DNA of 64,000 bases, taken from assembly GCA_015056905.1 (NCBI GenBank), contig SVFI01000005.1, positions 62,001-126,000 on the forward strand, in the 5' to 3' direction. Below, one piece after another: positions 9,257 through 18,696 of this stretch. A program made the position numbers and the translations under genes. The stretch comes from Lachnospiraceae bacterium (GTDB lineage Bacteria; Bacillota; Clostridia; Lachnospirales; Lachnospiraceae). The notes under the pieces are model-generated. The model had not been told where the DNA came from, ran no database searches, and was given only the letters and a program-made list of their open reading frames with translations. The stretch's first letter is position 1. The number at the start of each line of letters is the position of its first letter.

Positions 9257-10069
9257 TTAGTCCAGTTCCTCCAACATTTGTTTTACCGTCTTTTGCAAAA
9301 TCGGATGCAAATGCATCGGTGCCAATTCACAGAGCGGTTCCAACACAAACCGCCGGTTCTGCATGTCAATATGCGGAATCACAAGGTCCAAGGTGTTGAT
9401 TACCTTATCTTCATAAAACAATATATCCAAATCCAATGTTCGCGGTCCCCAGTGTACCAAACGCTCCCTCCCAGCCTGTTGTTCTATTTCATGAAGACGC
9501 ACCAAAAGCTGTTGCGGCGCCAAAAGCGTCCGCACCTCAATAGCGCCATTCAAAAAATCATCCTGCTCCACTCCGCCATATGGTTTCGTTACCATCCAGG
9601 CAGACGTTTTGACATCTCTGAAATCATCGTCGCGGCGCAGTACCTCAACCGCATGTTCTAAATACTGTTGTTTATCTCCCATATTCGAACCAATAGCCAG
9701 ATACACTTTATGCCAATATAAGCTTTGGGTTACTGATACATTATCAAACGGGAGCGGAATCGGTGCGTGCGGTTTGCACAACTCCATCTCTATGCCATCC
9801 AGTAACGGAAAGCGGCACAACACCTCTTTCATCGTCTCAGCTACTGCTCTTTCCAATAGTTTGTATGTATGCTCCTGCAAAAACTGTGTAATCACCTGAC
9901 AAACCTCACCATAGTGCACTGCGTCAGTCACTTCATCCGTCTCCGCCGCTCTGTTCATATCATAAAAAAGCTTTGCGTTGACATAGAAATCCTGTCCGTT
10001 TCTTGTTTCTTCTTCCAATACACCATGATGTGCAAATATTTTAAGTCCTGTAATTTTAATATAATTCAT
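9257..10069 (-). CDS. folK: Fused dihydroneopterin aldolase / HPPK
   Basis: 270 residues covering two successive folate enzymes. Residues 1-118 are FolB-like (start IKITGLKIFAHHGVLEEE, later LERAVAETM), which cleaves dihydroneopterin to hydroxymethyl-dihydropterin. Residues about 122-270 are FolK-like (YLAIGSNMGDK, then GPRTLDLDILFY and PHIDMQNRRFVLEPL), which adds pyrophosphate to that product. The fusion channels a pathway intermediate and is known in Firmicutes. It is the distal folate gene here, separated from folP by an Rpn-type nuclease gene. Confidence 0.95.
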   Translation of the reverse strand: MNYIKITGLKIFAHHGVLEEETRNGQDFYVNAKLFYDMNRAAETDEVTDAVHYGEVCQVITQFLQEHTYKLLERAVAETMKEVLCRFPLLDGIEMELCKPHAPIPLPFDNVSVTQSLYWHKVYLAIGSNMGDKQQYLEHAVEVLRRDDDFRDVKTSAWMVTKPYGGVEQDDFLNGAIEVRTLLAPQQLLVRLHEIEQQAGRERLVHWGPRTLDLDILFYEDKVINTLDLVIPHIDMQNRRFVLEPLCELAPMHLHPILQKTVKQMLEELD

Positions 10070-10083
10070 CCGATTATCCTCTT

Positions 10084-11025
10084 CTATCTATACAGCTCTG
10101 ATATATTGTACCGTTTCAGCAGTTCCTCAAAATATTCTGAATCCTGCATCGCTTTTTGAAATTCATCCATTTTATCAGCCGAAAATAAGTGCTGATACAA
10201 AATTCTAATTTGTTCCATGTTTTCTGCTCTTCCCTCCGCTCGTCCTTCTCTTCTGGCTGCCCTTCGTATAACCTCTCTTATCTGCTCATCTGTCATATCG
10301 TATATAATCATCTGTTGCGCCTCCTTCTTCTGCTTAAGTAGAAAATCCGATAGCACTCCCTCTCGGATACTCTCCTCCGTCGCTTTCTCCACCGCCGCAT
10401 CCAGCTCATACTCATTCTCATAATGGCGTATCTTCTCTACCAGAGTAACGTAGTCCTGCAGCGGCTTACAACTCTTTTTCAGTTCCTCATTAAATCCCGG
10501 ATTGATATTCAGCTGCACTACCTTAAGTTCTAAATTGATATCCTTCTCCTCAGGTTTCGGTTCATACAAATCCGACAGCTTCATCTCTCTTCGTTCCGGT
10601 TGCGGTTCCAAACCATTATACAGCGTAACAAAAAACGGGGCCGGTATCTTCTGTGCACTGCCGTAATATATCTCGATATCCCCCGCCAGCTTTTGATAAT
10701 GTCTTGCCACATAAAACAAATCCCGAAGAGGCATATTCGGATTTACCGTAGACTGATGCTCAAACAAATACAGGCTCGAATCCACAAGTATGGATAAATC
10801 ATTTTCCAAATTCAGATAAATTGCGTTCCTGAGAGTTACTATCTCCAGTTTCTCCACATCCTGATAATTCGTTCCGCGAATGGCATTATAAAGAGATAGT
10901 GCCTTCTTCCTGTCGTTAAATACCCTCGCAAAAAAACTGCTCTTGTAATCCCTTCTTGCCCGGTACGGCTCTTTCATCGAGATGGTTTTGCGTTTTTGTC
11001 CGCCTTTGTTTTTACTTTTTTTCAT
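10084..11025 (-). CDS. Rpn family PD-(D/E)XK nuclease / putative transposase
   Basis: 313 residues. The N-terminal half has the family core: DYKSSFFARVFNDRKKAL, then LVDSSLYLFEHQS with the Asp and the Glu-x-Gln of the PD-(D/E)XK active site, then PLRDLFYVARHY. The C-terminal part is charged and helical with repeated RxEGRAEGRAEN, typical of these proteins. Family members (Rpn, recombination-promoting nuclease) cut DNA and are spread by transfer. The start at 11025 has GGAGG four bases upstream. The gene sits inside the folate cluster between folP and folBK. No terminal inverted repeats or target duplications flank it, so it is not called an insertion sequence. Confidence 0.85.
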   Translation of the reverse strand: MKKSKNKGGQKRKTISMKEPYRARRDYKSSFFARVFNDRKKALSLYNAIRGTNYQDVEKLEIVTLRNAIYLNLENDLSILVDSSLYLFEHQSTVNPNMPLRDLFYVARHYQKLAGDIEIYYGSAQKIPAPFFVTLYNGLEPQPERREMKLSDLYEPKPEEKDINLELKVVQLNINPGFNEELKKSCKPLQDYVTLVEKIRHYENEYELDAAVEKATEESIREGVLSDFLLKQKKEAQQMIIYDMTDEQIREVIRRAARREGRAEGRAENMEQIRILYQHLFSADKMDEFQKAMQDSEYFEELLKRYNISELYR

Positions 11026-11235
11026 CCTTCCTCCATTTCCGGCAGAAGGACTTCTCATACTTACACTTTGCCGCACATAAGACGGCTAAATCTACATTTA
11101 CAGTCCCGCTGCCTTTATTAAAATAATGTTTGAAATAAAAGCACTTGAGATCTTAAATGTTTCAGAATTGATACAGACGGCTCTCGCCACAGATTTCAGA
11201 TATGCTTTTTGATATACTCATTGTATATGGTGTTT

Positions 11236-11276
11236 TTGCAAAAAACAACCCCCTTAATTCGGTGTTTTTAAGGGGG
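11236..11276 (-). terminator. Terminator of the folP unit, part of a repeated hairpin element
   Basis: CCCCCTT at 11249-11255 pairs with AAGGGGG at 11270-11276; on the minus strand it is followed by a T-rich run. It stands 33 bases after the folP stop codon. A related hairpin with the same loop core occurs at 44876. Confidence 0.7.
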
Positions 11277-11308
11277 CAAATTTGTGAATATTGCACAAAA
11301 TTTTAATT

Positions 11309-12118
11309 CTATTTCAATTCACGAACCGCAAGCGCCATTTTGACTGCACGGACATTTTCACGAATGTCATGCACGCGCACAAAACTACAACCCTTCATCA
11401 CGCCGATTACCGATGTCGCCAGTGTTCCCTCCAGACGCTCCTCCTTCTCAAGGTCAAGTGTCTGTCCAATGACGGATTTTCTTGACGCTGCAAGAAGAAT
11501 CGGAAGTCCGAACGTATGAAGCTTATCAAGGTTACAAAGCATCTGCAAATTCTGTTCGTAATTCTTTGCAAATCCGATTCCCGGGTCTACAATAATCTTA
11601 TCGCACGCAATTCCTGCCACTTGTGCCAACTCCAAAGACTCCTCCAAGTCTGCAATGACGTCATTTAAAAAGTCGCTATAGACAGACTCTCTGCGGTTAT
11701 GCATCAGACAGCAACAGACACCCGAGTCCGCAATCACCTTCGCCATCCCATCATCCTTTTTTAGTCCCCATATATCATTAATCAAATCTGCTCCGGCTGC
11801 AATTCCTTCCTGCGCCACCACAGCCTTACTCGTATCCAGTGATATCGGAATATCAAACTCTTTCCGAACCATCTCAATGACCGGAATCACGCGCTCCATC
11901 TCCTCCCGGGCAGTAAGCGGCGTATAACCCGGTCTCGTCGATTCCCCTCCGATATCAATGATATCTGCCCCCTGCTCTATCATCTCCCGTACACGAAATA
12001 GTGCCCTCTCCGGTTGGTTGTATCTACCTCCATCCGAAAAAGAATCCGGTGTCACATTCAATATTCCCATGACGTATGTGTGATTAGCCGTATCAAACTC
12101 TCTGTTTCCGATTCTCAT
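11309..12118 (-). CDS. folP: Dihydropteroate synthase
   Basis: 269 residues, normal length. It joins p-aminobenzoate to hydroxymethyl-dihydropterin pyrophosphate and is the sulfonamide target. Signature stretches are present: GILNVTPDSFSDGG near the N-terminus, IDIGGESTRPG (sulfonamide-site loop), DTSKAVVAQ, NDIWG, DPGIGFAK and a C-terminal RVHD. GGAG lies 7 bases before the ATG. It follows the HD gene by 14 bases, so the two are probably cotranscribed. Confidence 0.97.
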   Translation of the reverse strand: MRIGNREFDTANHTYVMGILNVTPDSFSDGGRYNQPERALFRVREMIEQGADIIDIGGESTRPGYTPLTAREEMERVIPVIEMVRKEFDIPISLDTSKAVVAQEGIAAGADLINDIWGLKKDDGMAKVIADSGVCCCLMHNRRESVYSDFLNDVIADLEESLELAQVAGIACDKIIVDPGIGFAKNYEQNLQMLCNLDKLHTFGLPILLAASRKSVIGQTLDLEKEERLEGTLATSVIGVMKGCSFVRVHDIRENVRAVKMALAVRELK

Positions 12119-12132
12119 TTACATTCTCCGCA

Positions 12133-12615
12133 TCAAATGACAAGCGTCATATTTTTCTTGTCCTGTTTCCAGTTACAGTTTTTTTCCTGCTCACAAAAAT
12201 AACACGGCCGACTGAGCTTATCCGCCCGGTACAAAAGACCGTTTAAGTTCTTCTCATCCTTTATCTTGCTCTCCCTGTGCGTCGCGATTGCAGATACAAC
12301 CTGTTCCTTTTCTTGTCCGGAAAATCCGCACTCCTCCAGAATAGCCGGTGCTAACCGGGCGCTGACCGCTGCATGGTCCTCTCCCGTCTCGTACTGCTGC
12401 CATCTGCCGATATCATGCAGAAGCGCCGCCGCATAAATCAGTTCCTGTTTTATGCCATACTTGTCGCGCTCATTTAAAAGCAATGCAATACGCGCCACAT
12501 CCAAAAAATGTGACGCGTCATGTCTGCAAAATTCTCTGTCTTTTTCACACTCCGCTGTCTTGTGGATATATTCTTGATAAACTCTATTTAAAATGATTTG
12601 ATTAATCTTGTCCAC
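12133..12615 (-). CDS. HD-domain phosphohydrolase in the folate cluster
   Basis: 160 residues with a GTG start. The start is set by GGAGAG 7 bases before GTG at 12615; an upstream ATG at 12648 has no ribosome binding site. Metal-binding HD residues are visible: HDASHFLDVAR, ALLHDIGRW, GEDHAA. A short C-terminal tail CYFCEQEKNCNW adds three cysteines that could bind a metal. HD proteins hydrolyse phosphate esters, often of nucleotides. Position just upstream of folP suggests a folate step; the dephosphorylation of dihydroneopterin triphosphate has no other candidate in this cluster. That assignment is inference. Confidence 0.85.
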   Translation of the reverse strand: MDKINQIILNRVYQEYIHKTAECEKDREFCRHDASHFLDVARIALLLNERDKYGIKQELIYAAALLHDIGRWQQYETGEDHAAVSARLAPAILEECGFSGQEKEQVVSAIATHRESKIKDEKNLNGLLYRADKLSRPCYFCEQEKNCNWKQDKKNMTLVI

Positions 12616-12666
12616 TAATTCACTCTCCGTCTGTTTTATCACACACATAATAACACAATTCGCACA

Positions 12667-13128
12667 TTATCGTAAAAACCATTCCCAAAAAGGTTCTTGC
12701 GGATACGGTGAGAATCCCGAAAACACCCATATGATATATGCAAGCGCAAGGAAATATCCCACTACGACAGCAGTTAGGATAGGAAAAATGATATGTATGA
12801 AGTTCATATCTTTGGTAATTCTTGTTTCCATTATATCATATCCACGCCGCGCATATATATATGATACCATATAACAGACTATGGAAATCGACATCATTAT
12901 TAACATATATGTATGCTTCCATATATTTTCCATAAGTATCCACGGAAAAATCACTCCCACACCCACTAGAATAATTGAAACTATAAAAAAGCGCCACGAG
13001 ATTTTTCCATATCTGTTGACCTTTTTCTCTATATCATATCCGATATCAAGACACTTTCCTGGTCCATCAAAATTCTCAAAGCCATTTCTTTCTATCTCTA
13101 TGTTTTTTGATTTCTCTTTATTCTCCAT
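12667..13128 (-). CDS. Small membrane protein, paralogue of the neighbouring gene
   Basis: 153 residues. It begins MENKEK, then IEIERNGFENF, a soluble amphipathic head of about 40 residues, followed by three or four hydrophobic segments (about 45-63, 70-92, 110-132). No catalytic motif is seen and I do not recognise the family. AGAGGTG precedes the ATG. Head sequence and topology match the adjacent gene at 13151-13600, so the two are a tandem duplication that has diverged. Both are AT-richer than the folate genes around them. Confidence 0.75.
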   Translation of the reverse strand: MENKEKSKNIEIERNGFENFDGPGKCLDIGYDIEKKVNRYGKISWRFFIVSIILVGVGVIFPWILMENIWKHTYMLIMMSISIVCYMVSYIYARRGYDIMETRITKDMNFIHIIFPILTAVVVGYFLALAYIIWVFSGFSPYPQEPFWEWFLR

Positions 13129-13150
13129 TCTTTTTCACCTCTGCTTTTTA

Positions 13151-13600
13151 TTATAAAAAACTCATCAAAAACTCCATAAAAGTTGTTCTTTCAGGTGTAA
13201 ATCCGCCAAATAAAAGCCAAAATATATATAATACAAATATGCCTCCACAAAACAGAAAGAATGGTATTGTAATATCCGAAATCAACATCAGTTTTGTTAA
13301 TGAAGTCTTTTTTATTCGATATCCTATAACCGCAAAAGATAACGAAAGTAAATATAATCCTATCGCTAATATAATAATCACTTCATCTGATATGTCTATG
13401 CCCATTTCAGTTCCAGAAATCAGACTCCCTCCCCATATCATAATTGCAGCGCAAATAAGTAACACCTGTGAAACTCTAGCGTATCTATTGGCTTTCTCTC
13501 GAAAATACTCTCTAATACTCTCATACCTCCCCTGCGACTCAAAATTCTCAAAACCATTATTTTCTATCTCTATGCTCTCTAACTTCTCTTTGTTCTCCAT
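13151..13600 (-). CDS. Small membrane protein, paralogue of the neighbouring gene
   Basis: 149 residues, beginning MENKEK and IEIENNGFENF, nearly the same head as the gene at 12667-13128, then hydrophobic segments at about 45-62, 70-92 and 105-135. The start at 13600 has AGAGGG seven bases upstream; the frame extends 8 codons further without such a site. Function is unknown. The pair lies directly downstream of the giant BspA-type gene and may belong to the same acquired block. Confidence 0.73.
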   Translation of the reverse strand: MENKEKLESIEIENNGFENFESQGRYESIREYFREKANRYARVSQVLLICAAIMIWGGSLISGTEMGIDISDEVIIILAIGLYLLSLSFAVIGYRIKKTSLTKLMLISDITIPFFLFCGGIFVLYIFWLLFGGFTPERTTFMEFLMSFL

Positions 13601-13651
13601 TCTTTTCCCTCTTTTATAAACCAAGCATCATCGTTCCAAAATATTATCCAG

Positions 13652-13690
13652 AGCCTATCTCCAAATACGTATTTCTATCAGAGATAGGCT
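13652..13690 (-). terminator. Hairpin downstream of the BspA-like gene
   Basis: AGCCTATCTC (13652-13661) pairs with GAGATAGGCT (13681-13690), 10 bp, 19-base loop. The following minus-strand sequence is only moderately T-rich, so termination may be partial. Confidence 0.5.
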
Positions 13691-13705
13691 TACAGGTCCT
13701 TTTTC

Positions 13706-16700
13706 TTACTTGATTGTTACTTTCTTACCAATTTTACTCTTCGTAATCATTTTCTTATACTTCTTGTATTGTTTTGACGGACACTTGATTTTTGCCTTCG
13801 TCGCAATGTTCTTAAACGCATATTTACCGATAGTCTTTAATTTCTTTGTCTTAATCGTAATACTTTTTAATTTATTACACTTATAAAAAGCTTTCTTTCC
13901 TATCTTAGTGACGCCTTTTCCGATTACTACCTTCTGAAGTTTTTTACAGCCGTAAAAAGCAGATTCTCCGATGCTCTTTACTTTGGACGGAATTGTAACT
14001 GTCTTTAGTGCCGTACATTTTGCGAAAGCCTTTTTTCCGATACTTGCTACATTACTTCCGATTTTTATCTTTGTGACTTTCTTATTTCCCTTCAGCGCAT
14101 TTGCAGCCATGGCTGTCACTTTGAATAACTCTCCGTTAATTTTAACCGTAGACGGAATCGTAATCGTCTTCGCCTTGGACGCTGTTTTCAAAAACGTTAC
14201 TGTTTTCTTCTTTACGTCGGTCACTTTGTATGTATGTTTGTTGATGGTATATTTGCTTCCTACCTTTATGGTCTCTTTTTCATCCGGCAATGGTTTTTCA
14301 GTTTCCTCTTTTGGTACGGTTGTAGTGAATTTCGCTGTAAGCGTTGTATCCTCTTTTACACAAAAACGATATTCCACCTCGCCACTTATCAACTTACCAT
14401 CTTTATACCATCCAAGGAATCTCTCGCCTTCTGCCGGATATGCAGATACTTTCGCAAACTCACCGATGCCGTATGTGTTGTTACCGGTCACTTCGCCGTT
14501 TCCTTCGACAGAAATCTGAACTTGATAAAACGTTACCTCTTCTCCACTTTGAACTGCGGAAGGGATAACATTTTCGCCCCTGGCATCTGTTAGAATAAAC
14601 TCAGACTCTGACGTCATAGTCTCATACGTTGTTCCTGTTTTGAGTGGTAATTCGTAGTAACTTGTCACACTTTCCGGAATGCCTTCTGCTTGTACATATC
14701 TTGAAGTCGAGATGGTCATGCTTCCATCACTTGTTGCTTTATATACAAGTTTATACTCTTCATCCCCCGGAAGAACAACTCTTTTCTGTCCATTTTCATC
14801 CAGCATGGTAATGACACCATTTTCAACTTCCTGCGGAACGTCATTTTTAATCATTCCCACCAGTATATCATCTTGATATATGTACACATCCACAGGACAA
14901 TTGATAAATACATTTCTAAAGCTTTTTTGTTTTGTTAAAACTTCTTCCGAAATAGAATCCATCCATGCCATACATAGTTCTGGGTAATGGGCATACCCAA
15001 TTCTTGCGTTAATATTAATCACATTTCCAATTAAAGCTAAATATTCTACCTTTCTATAATCGTCATCATAGCCTAATGATTCAGCATAAATTATCGGAAT
15101 CATAGAAAACAAAAACTGTCCCCAATCGTTTTTAGTAGCCATTAACGACGCAGCTACCTCTTGAATCCCTTTTTGATAATATATCAAATATTTATCTTTT
15201 GAAATTATATTCCCCAACCTCTTTGCCGCATCCTTCACCAGTATCGACTGATTTGCCCCTATCTCCGGCACCACAGTTGACTGATATACGGATTTCATAC
15301 TTGCTTCGTATTGAGAAAAATCTTTATGATTCGTATTGGCCTCATCCGGAAGTACAAGGTCTTTTCCATATCTGTGGAATCGCCAGTCTAATCCATTATT
15401 CATCGCAACATAAGTCACAAAATCTTTTGGATTGATAATGTTGATAATATTTGCGTATTTTAATGACGAATTCGGCGCAGTTGTATTTTGCGGGCATTCA
15501 AAACAGAACGCAAAAACACTCGTGTTTTTCACAGCACTCACATGGTCGTCCTTGACTCCATACGCTTCCAAAATCCCGCTTGCAAGGTAATCATCATCCA
15601 ATTTTGCAGCCAGCAGATTGGCAGTTGCAGCTCCGCGGCTGTATCCACTAATCCATACAACTACATCGTTTCCGTCTGTAAATCCGCTTTCCTTCAATGC
15701 TCCGATATATTGATTCAGCGCCACATACACCTGATTGGCTGCTATATTAAACCCTGCATGATGCTCTCCGGAACCGACATTTGCATTGCCTCCCCATTCC
15801 GTTCCGTAGCCTCCTCCACGGATTGTAATCATAATCAGCGTTCTCTTTTGGTTGTTATGGTAGATTCTTCTCGTCCCCATCGCATATCCGATGGAATCAT
15901 AGGAAGGCTTCGGATAATGAATTACCCTGTTGGTAACATTTAAATCATCCATCAATGCCTCAATATTGCTTGAATTAGTATTGTCATTGGTGGACATCGC
16001 TGCCATGGATACCCTCACCGACATTTTTGCAAGGTCATGTTGATAATTAAAGCTGTTCTCAAAAAACTTTGACATATCACAAGCATATGAATAATTTTTG
16101 CCTTTCTGCGAGCCGAAACCACCATTTTCTATATAAGAAAAGTTTCCTTCTTGCTGAAGATTTTGTACGATAGCGCCGTCATTTAAGTGTATGGCTGCGC
16201 AGCGCACTCTATTTTCCGGGCAATTCTGCCACATTGGCTTTACAGCTTCCCATTCTGACATCGTTCCACCATAATAAATATCACTAAACAGCTCGCAGTT
16301 ATCAAAATTGTTATAATCCGGCGACACAAGCTTTTCCATCAGAGAAGGACTCACACTGACGGAAACAAGCCTGTCACAATCGTAAAATATCCCTCGTGTA
16401 AATGTTACATTCTCAGTATCCAAAGAAGACAAATCAACTTCCTGCAAGCTATCACAACCGGCAAAAACATAACACATATCACTTATCTGCGTCGTATCGA
16501 AATTATCTAAATTTACACTCTTTAAACTACTGCAATTATAAAATAACCATGCAATATCTTTTATATTTTCAGCCTGAAATTCTTTCATGTTCACATATTC
16601 CAAACTCGAGCATCCTTCAAACATACTACTTACTGACTCAAGCTTGTTTGCTTTCCCTTTGGGTAACTCCACCTTTGTCAAATTGCTACAACCTTCAAAT

Positions 16701-18622
16701 AATCTACTCATCCTTTCTAAAGTCTCGACCTCTATAGAAGGAAGGCTCACACTCTTCATAGAACTGCAATCTTTAAACATGCAAGACATATCAGTAAGTT
16801 TGTTTGGATATGCCATAAAGTTCCCTTCTATCAGCCCGCTACATCCCTGAAACATACCTCGTACATTCTCTAGACTATATGCATTGATTTTAAACTTATC
16901 TATCGATTTCAAGCTTCTACAGTCTTTAAACATATAGCTCATGTCCCTTGTTTCTATACCGTTAAACCATGTAATATCTATTTCTTTTAACGAACTGCAA
17001 CCTTCAAACATAGACTCTGTACTGGTTACCAGCGCTACATTCTTGTTTCCGAATTTTAGATCTTCCAAGCTGTCACATCCATAGAACATATATGCCATAT
17101 ATATTACATTCTCTGTGTCAAAATTACTGACATCCAGCTCTGTTAGGGAAGCACACGATGCAAACATATTTCCCATTGATTTTACAGCACTTGTATCAAA
17201 ACCACTGACATCCAATTTCTTTAGAGATACACATCCTGAAAACATATTTGACATAGAGATTACTGCATCTGTTTCAAAGCTACTGACATCTAATTCACTA
17301 AGTAATGTGCATCCCAAAAACATCCCTGTCATATCATTCACTATATGCGTATCAAACTTATCAACCTTCAACTCCTTTACACTACTGCAATTTGCAAACA
17401 TATATGCCATAGATACTACGTTTGACGTCCGAAAATGACTCACGTCAAGTTCTTTTAACTTTCGACATCCTCTAAACATACTTTCCATATTATATACTAA
17501 ATCTGTCTTAATGTTAGATAAATCCAGGCTTTGCAATTCCTCACAATTATAGAACATTTCTTTCGCGTATCCTAATTTCTCTGCAACAGACTCATACATC
17601 TTCAATTCTTTTAATTTAGAACAATTGTAAAACATTTCACCGGTATTCACAACTCTTCTCATATCGAATGTGCTGATATCCAACTCCGTTAAACTTTGGC
17701 ATTCTGAAAACATATATTGCATCGTCAGCACATTTTCTGTATCCAACTCGCTTACATCAATAGACTCAAGAGCTTTGCACCCGGAAAATAAACTGTCCAT
17801 ATAGATAACCTTGCTCGTATCGATATCACCTAAGCTTATTCCTTCTACAACACTACAACTGCTAAACATTCCCTTTATCGTCGTAACATTACTCATATTA
17901 AATTGACTGATGTCAACACTTTTCAGACCGATACAATGCCCGAACATCTGCATCATGTCTTCTACCTTATCCGTTTCAAAACCGGAAACATTAATTTTTT
18001 CCAATTTATAACAGCAGTAGAACATTCTATACATTGTTGTTACATTTTCCGTATTGAAATCTCTTAAATTCAATCCTGAAAGTTTATAGCATTCTGAAAA
18101 CATTTCGCTCATATCTGTTACATTACTCGTGTCTACCTCATCAAAATAGATTTCCGTTAAATTTGTACACGAATTAAAGAAACGTTTCATACTCGTAATT
18201 TCCTGCACATTCACGTATGCGGATTTGATATAACTTCTGTAATTAAGCCAATCCGGACTATCCTTGAAGTCACCTTTCCCCGTAACCATCAGATATCCAT
18301 CCGAATCAATACTCCACTCCAAATCACCGTCCGTTCCACTATATTCAATAGTGGATTTTTCAGGCAAAATCTCATCATCAGCCTTAACTATCTTGTTTTC
18401 GGACACCTCACTCTCTTCCGTGAAAACAAAATTAGCAGATACCGACTCCTCTGCCCTCTCCGCGACAGCGTTTCCCGATATCTGCTGTATTACACTTTCC
18501 GATTGCGCATCTGCGCCTTTGTTCATTTCTCCACGCACAGGCACTAAAACACTTTCTGTCATGAAAATCACAGACAAAATCATAACAAAAAATCGTTCTA
18601 CTCCCCTCATTTTTCTTTTCAT
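13706..18622 (-). CDS. Giant secreted BspA-repeat protein with lipase-like domain
   Basis: 1638 residues. A signal peptide (about 1-31, basic then hydrophobic) is followed by some 28 DUF285/BspA-type repeats of about 23 residues (LxxLDVSxFDTxxVxxMxxMFxxC; about 145-800). Next is an alpha/beta-hydrolase region with the lipase elbow GYSRGAA (about 990), then an InlB-type repeat (about 1395-1450, with GWYKDG), and finally a lysine-rich LRR_5 region with IGKKAFxxC repeats to the end. No LPXTG sorting motif is visible. The repeats suggest binding to host or microbial surfaces; the hydrolase suggests cleavage of an ester such as a lipid, but the substrate is unknown. AAAGGAG precedes the ATG. It interrupts the folate genes. 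Confidence 0.88.
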   Translation of the reverse strand: MKRKMRGVERFFVMILSVIFMTESVLVPVRGEMNKGADAQSESVIQQISGNAVAERAEESVSANFVFTEESEVSENKIVKADDEILPEKSTIEYSGTDGDLEWSIDSDGYLMVTGKGDFKDSPDWLNYRSYIKSAYVNVQEITSMKRFFNSCTNLTEIYFDEVDTSNVTDMSEMFSECYKLSGLNLRDFNTENVTTMYRMFYCCYKLEKINVSGFETDKVEDMMQMFGHCIGLKSVDISQFNMSNVTTIKGMFSSCSVVEGISLGDIDTSKVIYMDSLFSGCKALESIDVSELDTENVLTMQYMFSECQSLTELDISTFDMRRVVNTGEMFYNCSKLKELKMYESVAEKLGYAKEMFYNCEELQSLDLSNIKTDLVYNMESMFRGCRKLKELDVSHFRTSNVVSMAYMFANCSSVKELKVDKFDTHIVNDMTGMFLGCTLLSELDVSSFETDAVISMSNMFSGCVSLKKLDVSGFDTSAVKSMGNMFASCASLTELDVSNFDTENVIYMAYMFYGCDSLEDLKFGNKNVALVTSTESMFEGCSSLKEIDITWFNGIETRDMSYMFKDCRSLKSIDKFKINAYSLENVRGMFQGCSGLIEGNFMAYPNKLTDMSCMFKDCSSMKSVSLPSIEVETLERMSRLFEGCSNLTKVELPKGKANKLESVSSMFEGCSSLEYVNMKEFQAENIKDIAWLFYNCSSLKSVNLDNFDTTQISDMCYVFAGCDSLQEVDLSSLDTENVTFTRGIFYDCDRLVSVSVSPSLMEKLVSPDYNNFDNCELFSDIYYGGTMSEWEAVKPMWQNCPENRVRCAAIHLNDGAIVQNLQQEGNFSYIENGGFGSQKGKNYSYACDMSKFFENSFNYQHDLAKMSVRVSMAAMSTNDNTNSSNIEALMDDLNVTNRVIHYPKPSYDSIGYAMGTRRIYHNNQKRTLIMITIRGGGYGTEWGGNANVGSGEHHAGFNIAANQVYVALNQYIGALKESGFTDGNDVVVWISGYSRGAATANLLAAKLDDDYLASGILEAYGVKDDHVSAVKNTSVFAFCFECPQNTTAPNSSLKYANIINIINPKDFVTYVAMNNGLDWRFHRYGKDLVLPDEANTNHKDFSQYEASMKSVYQSTVVPEIGANQSILVKDAAKRLGNIISKDKYLIYYQKGIQEVAASLMATKNDWGQFLFSMIPIIYAESLGYDDDYRKVEYLALIGNVININARIGYAHYPELCMAWMDSISEEVLTKQKSFRNVFINCPVDVYIYQDDILVGMIKNDVPQEVENGVITMLDENGQKRVVLPGDEEYKLVYKATSDGSMTISTSRYVQAEGIPESVTSYYELPLKTGTTYETMTSESEFILTDARGENVIPSAVQSGEEVTFYQVQISVEGNGEVTGNNTYGIGEFAKVSAYPAEGERFLGWYKDGKLISGEVEYRFCVKEDTTLTAKFTTTVPKEETEKPLPDEKETIKVGSKYTINKHTYKVTDVKKKTVTFLKTASKAKTITIPSTVKINGELFKVTAMAANALKGNKKVTKIKIGSNVASIGKKAFAKCTALKTVTIPSKVKSIGESAFYGCKKLQKVVIGKGVTKIGKKAFYKCNKLKSITIKTKKLKTIGKYAFKNIATKAKIKCPSKQYKKYKKMITKSKIGKKVTIK

Positions 18623-18696
18623 TTTTTTCTCCTTTCAACTCTTCCCTCATATCCCGAGGTGATTTATATTAAAAGCCTTACGACCTTTAATTTCCT

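Noticed and set aside
11282-11298. Rex-type operator TTGTG...CACAA downstream of folP
   Set aside because: Odd half-site spacing compared with the known 18-bp form, and located after a gene end within a repeated hairpin element.
10084-11309. Insertion sequence containing the Rpn-type gene
   Set aside because: No terminal inverted repeats or target site duplication could be found on either side.
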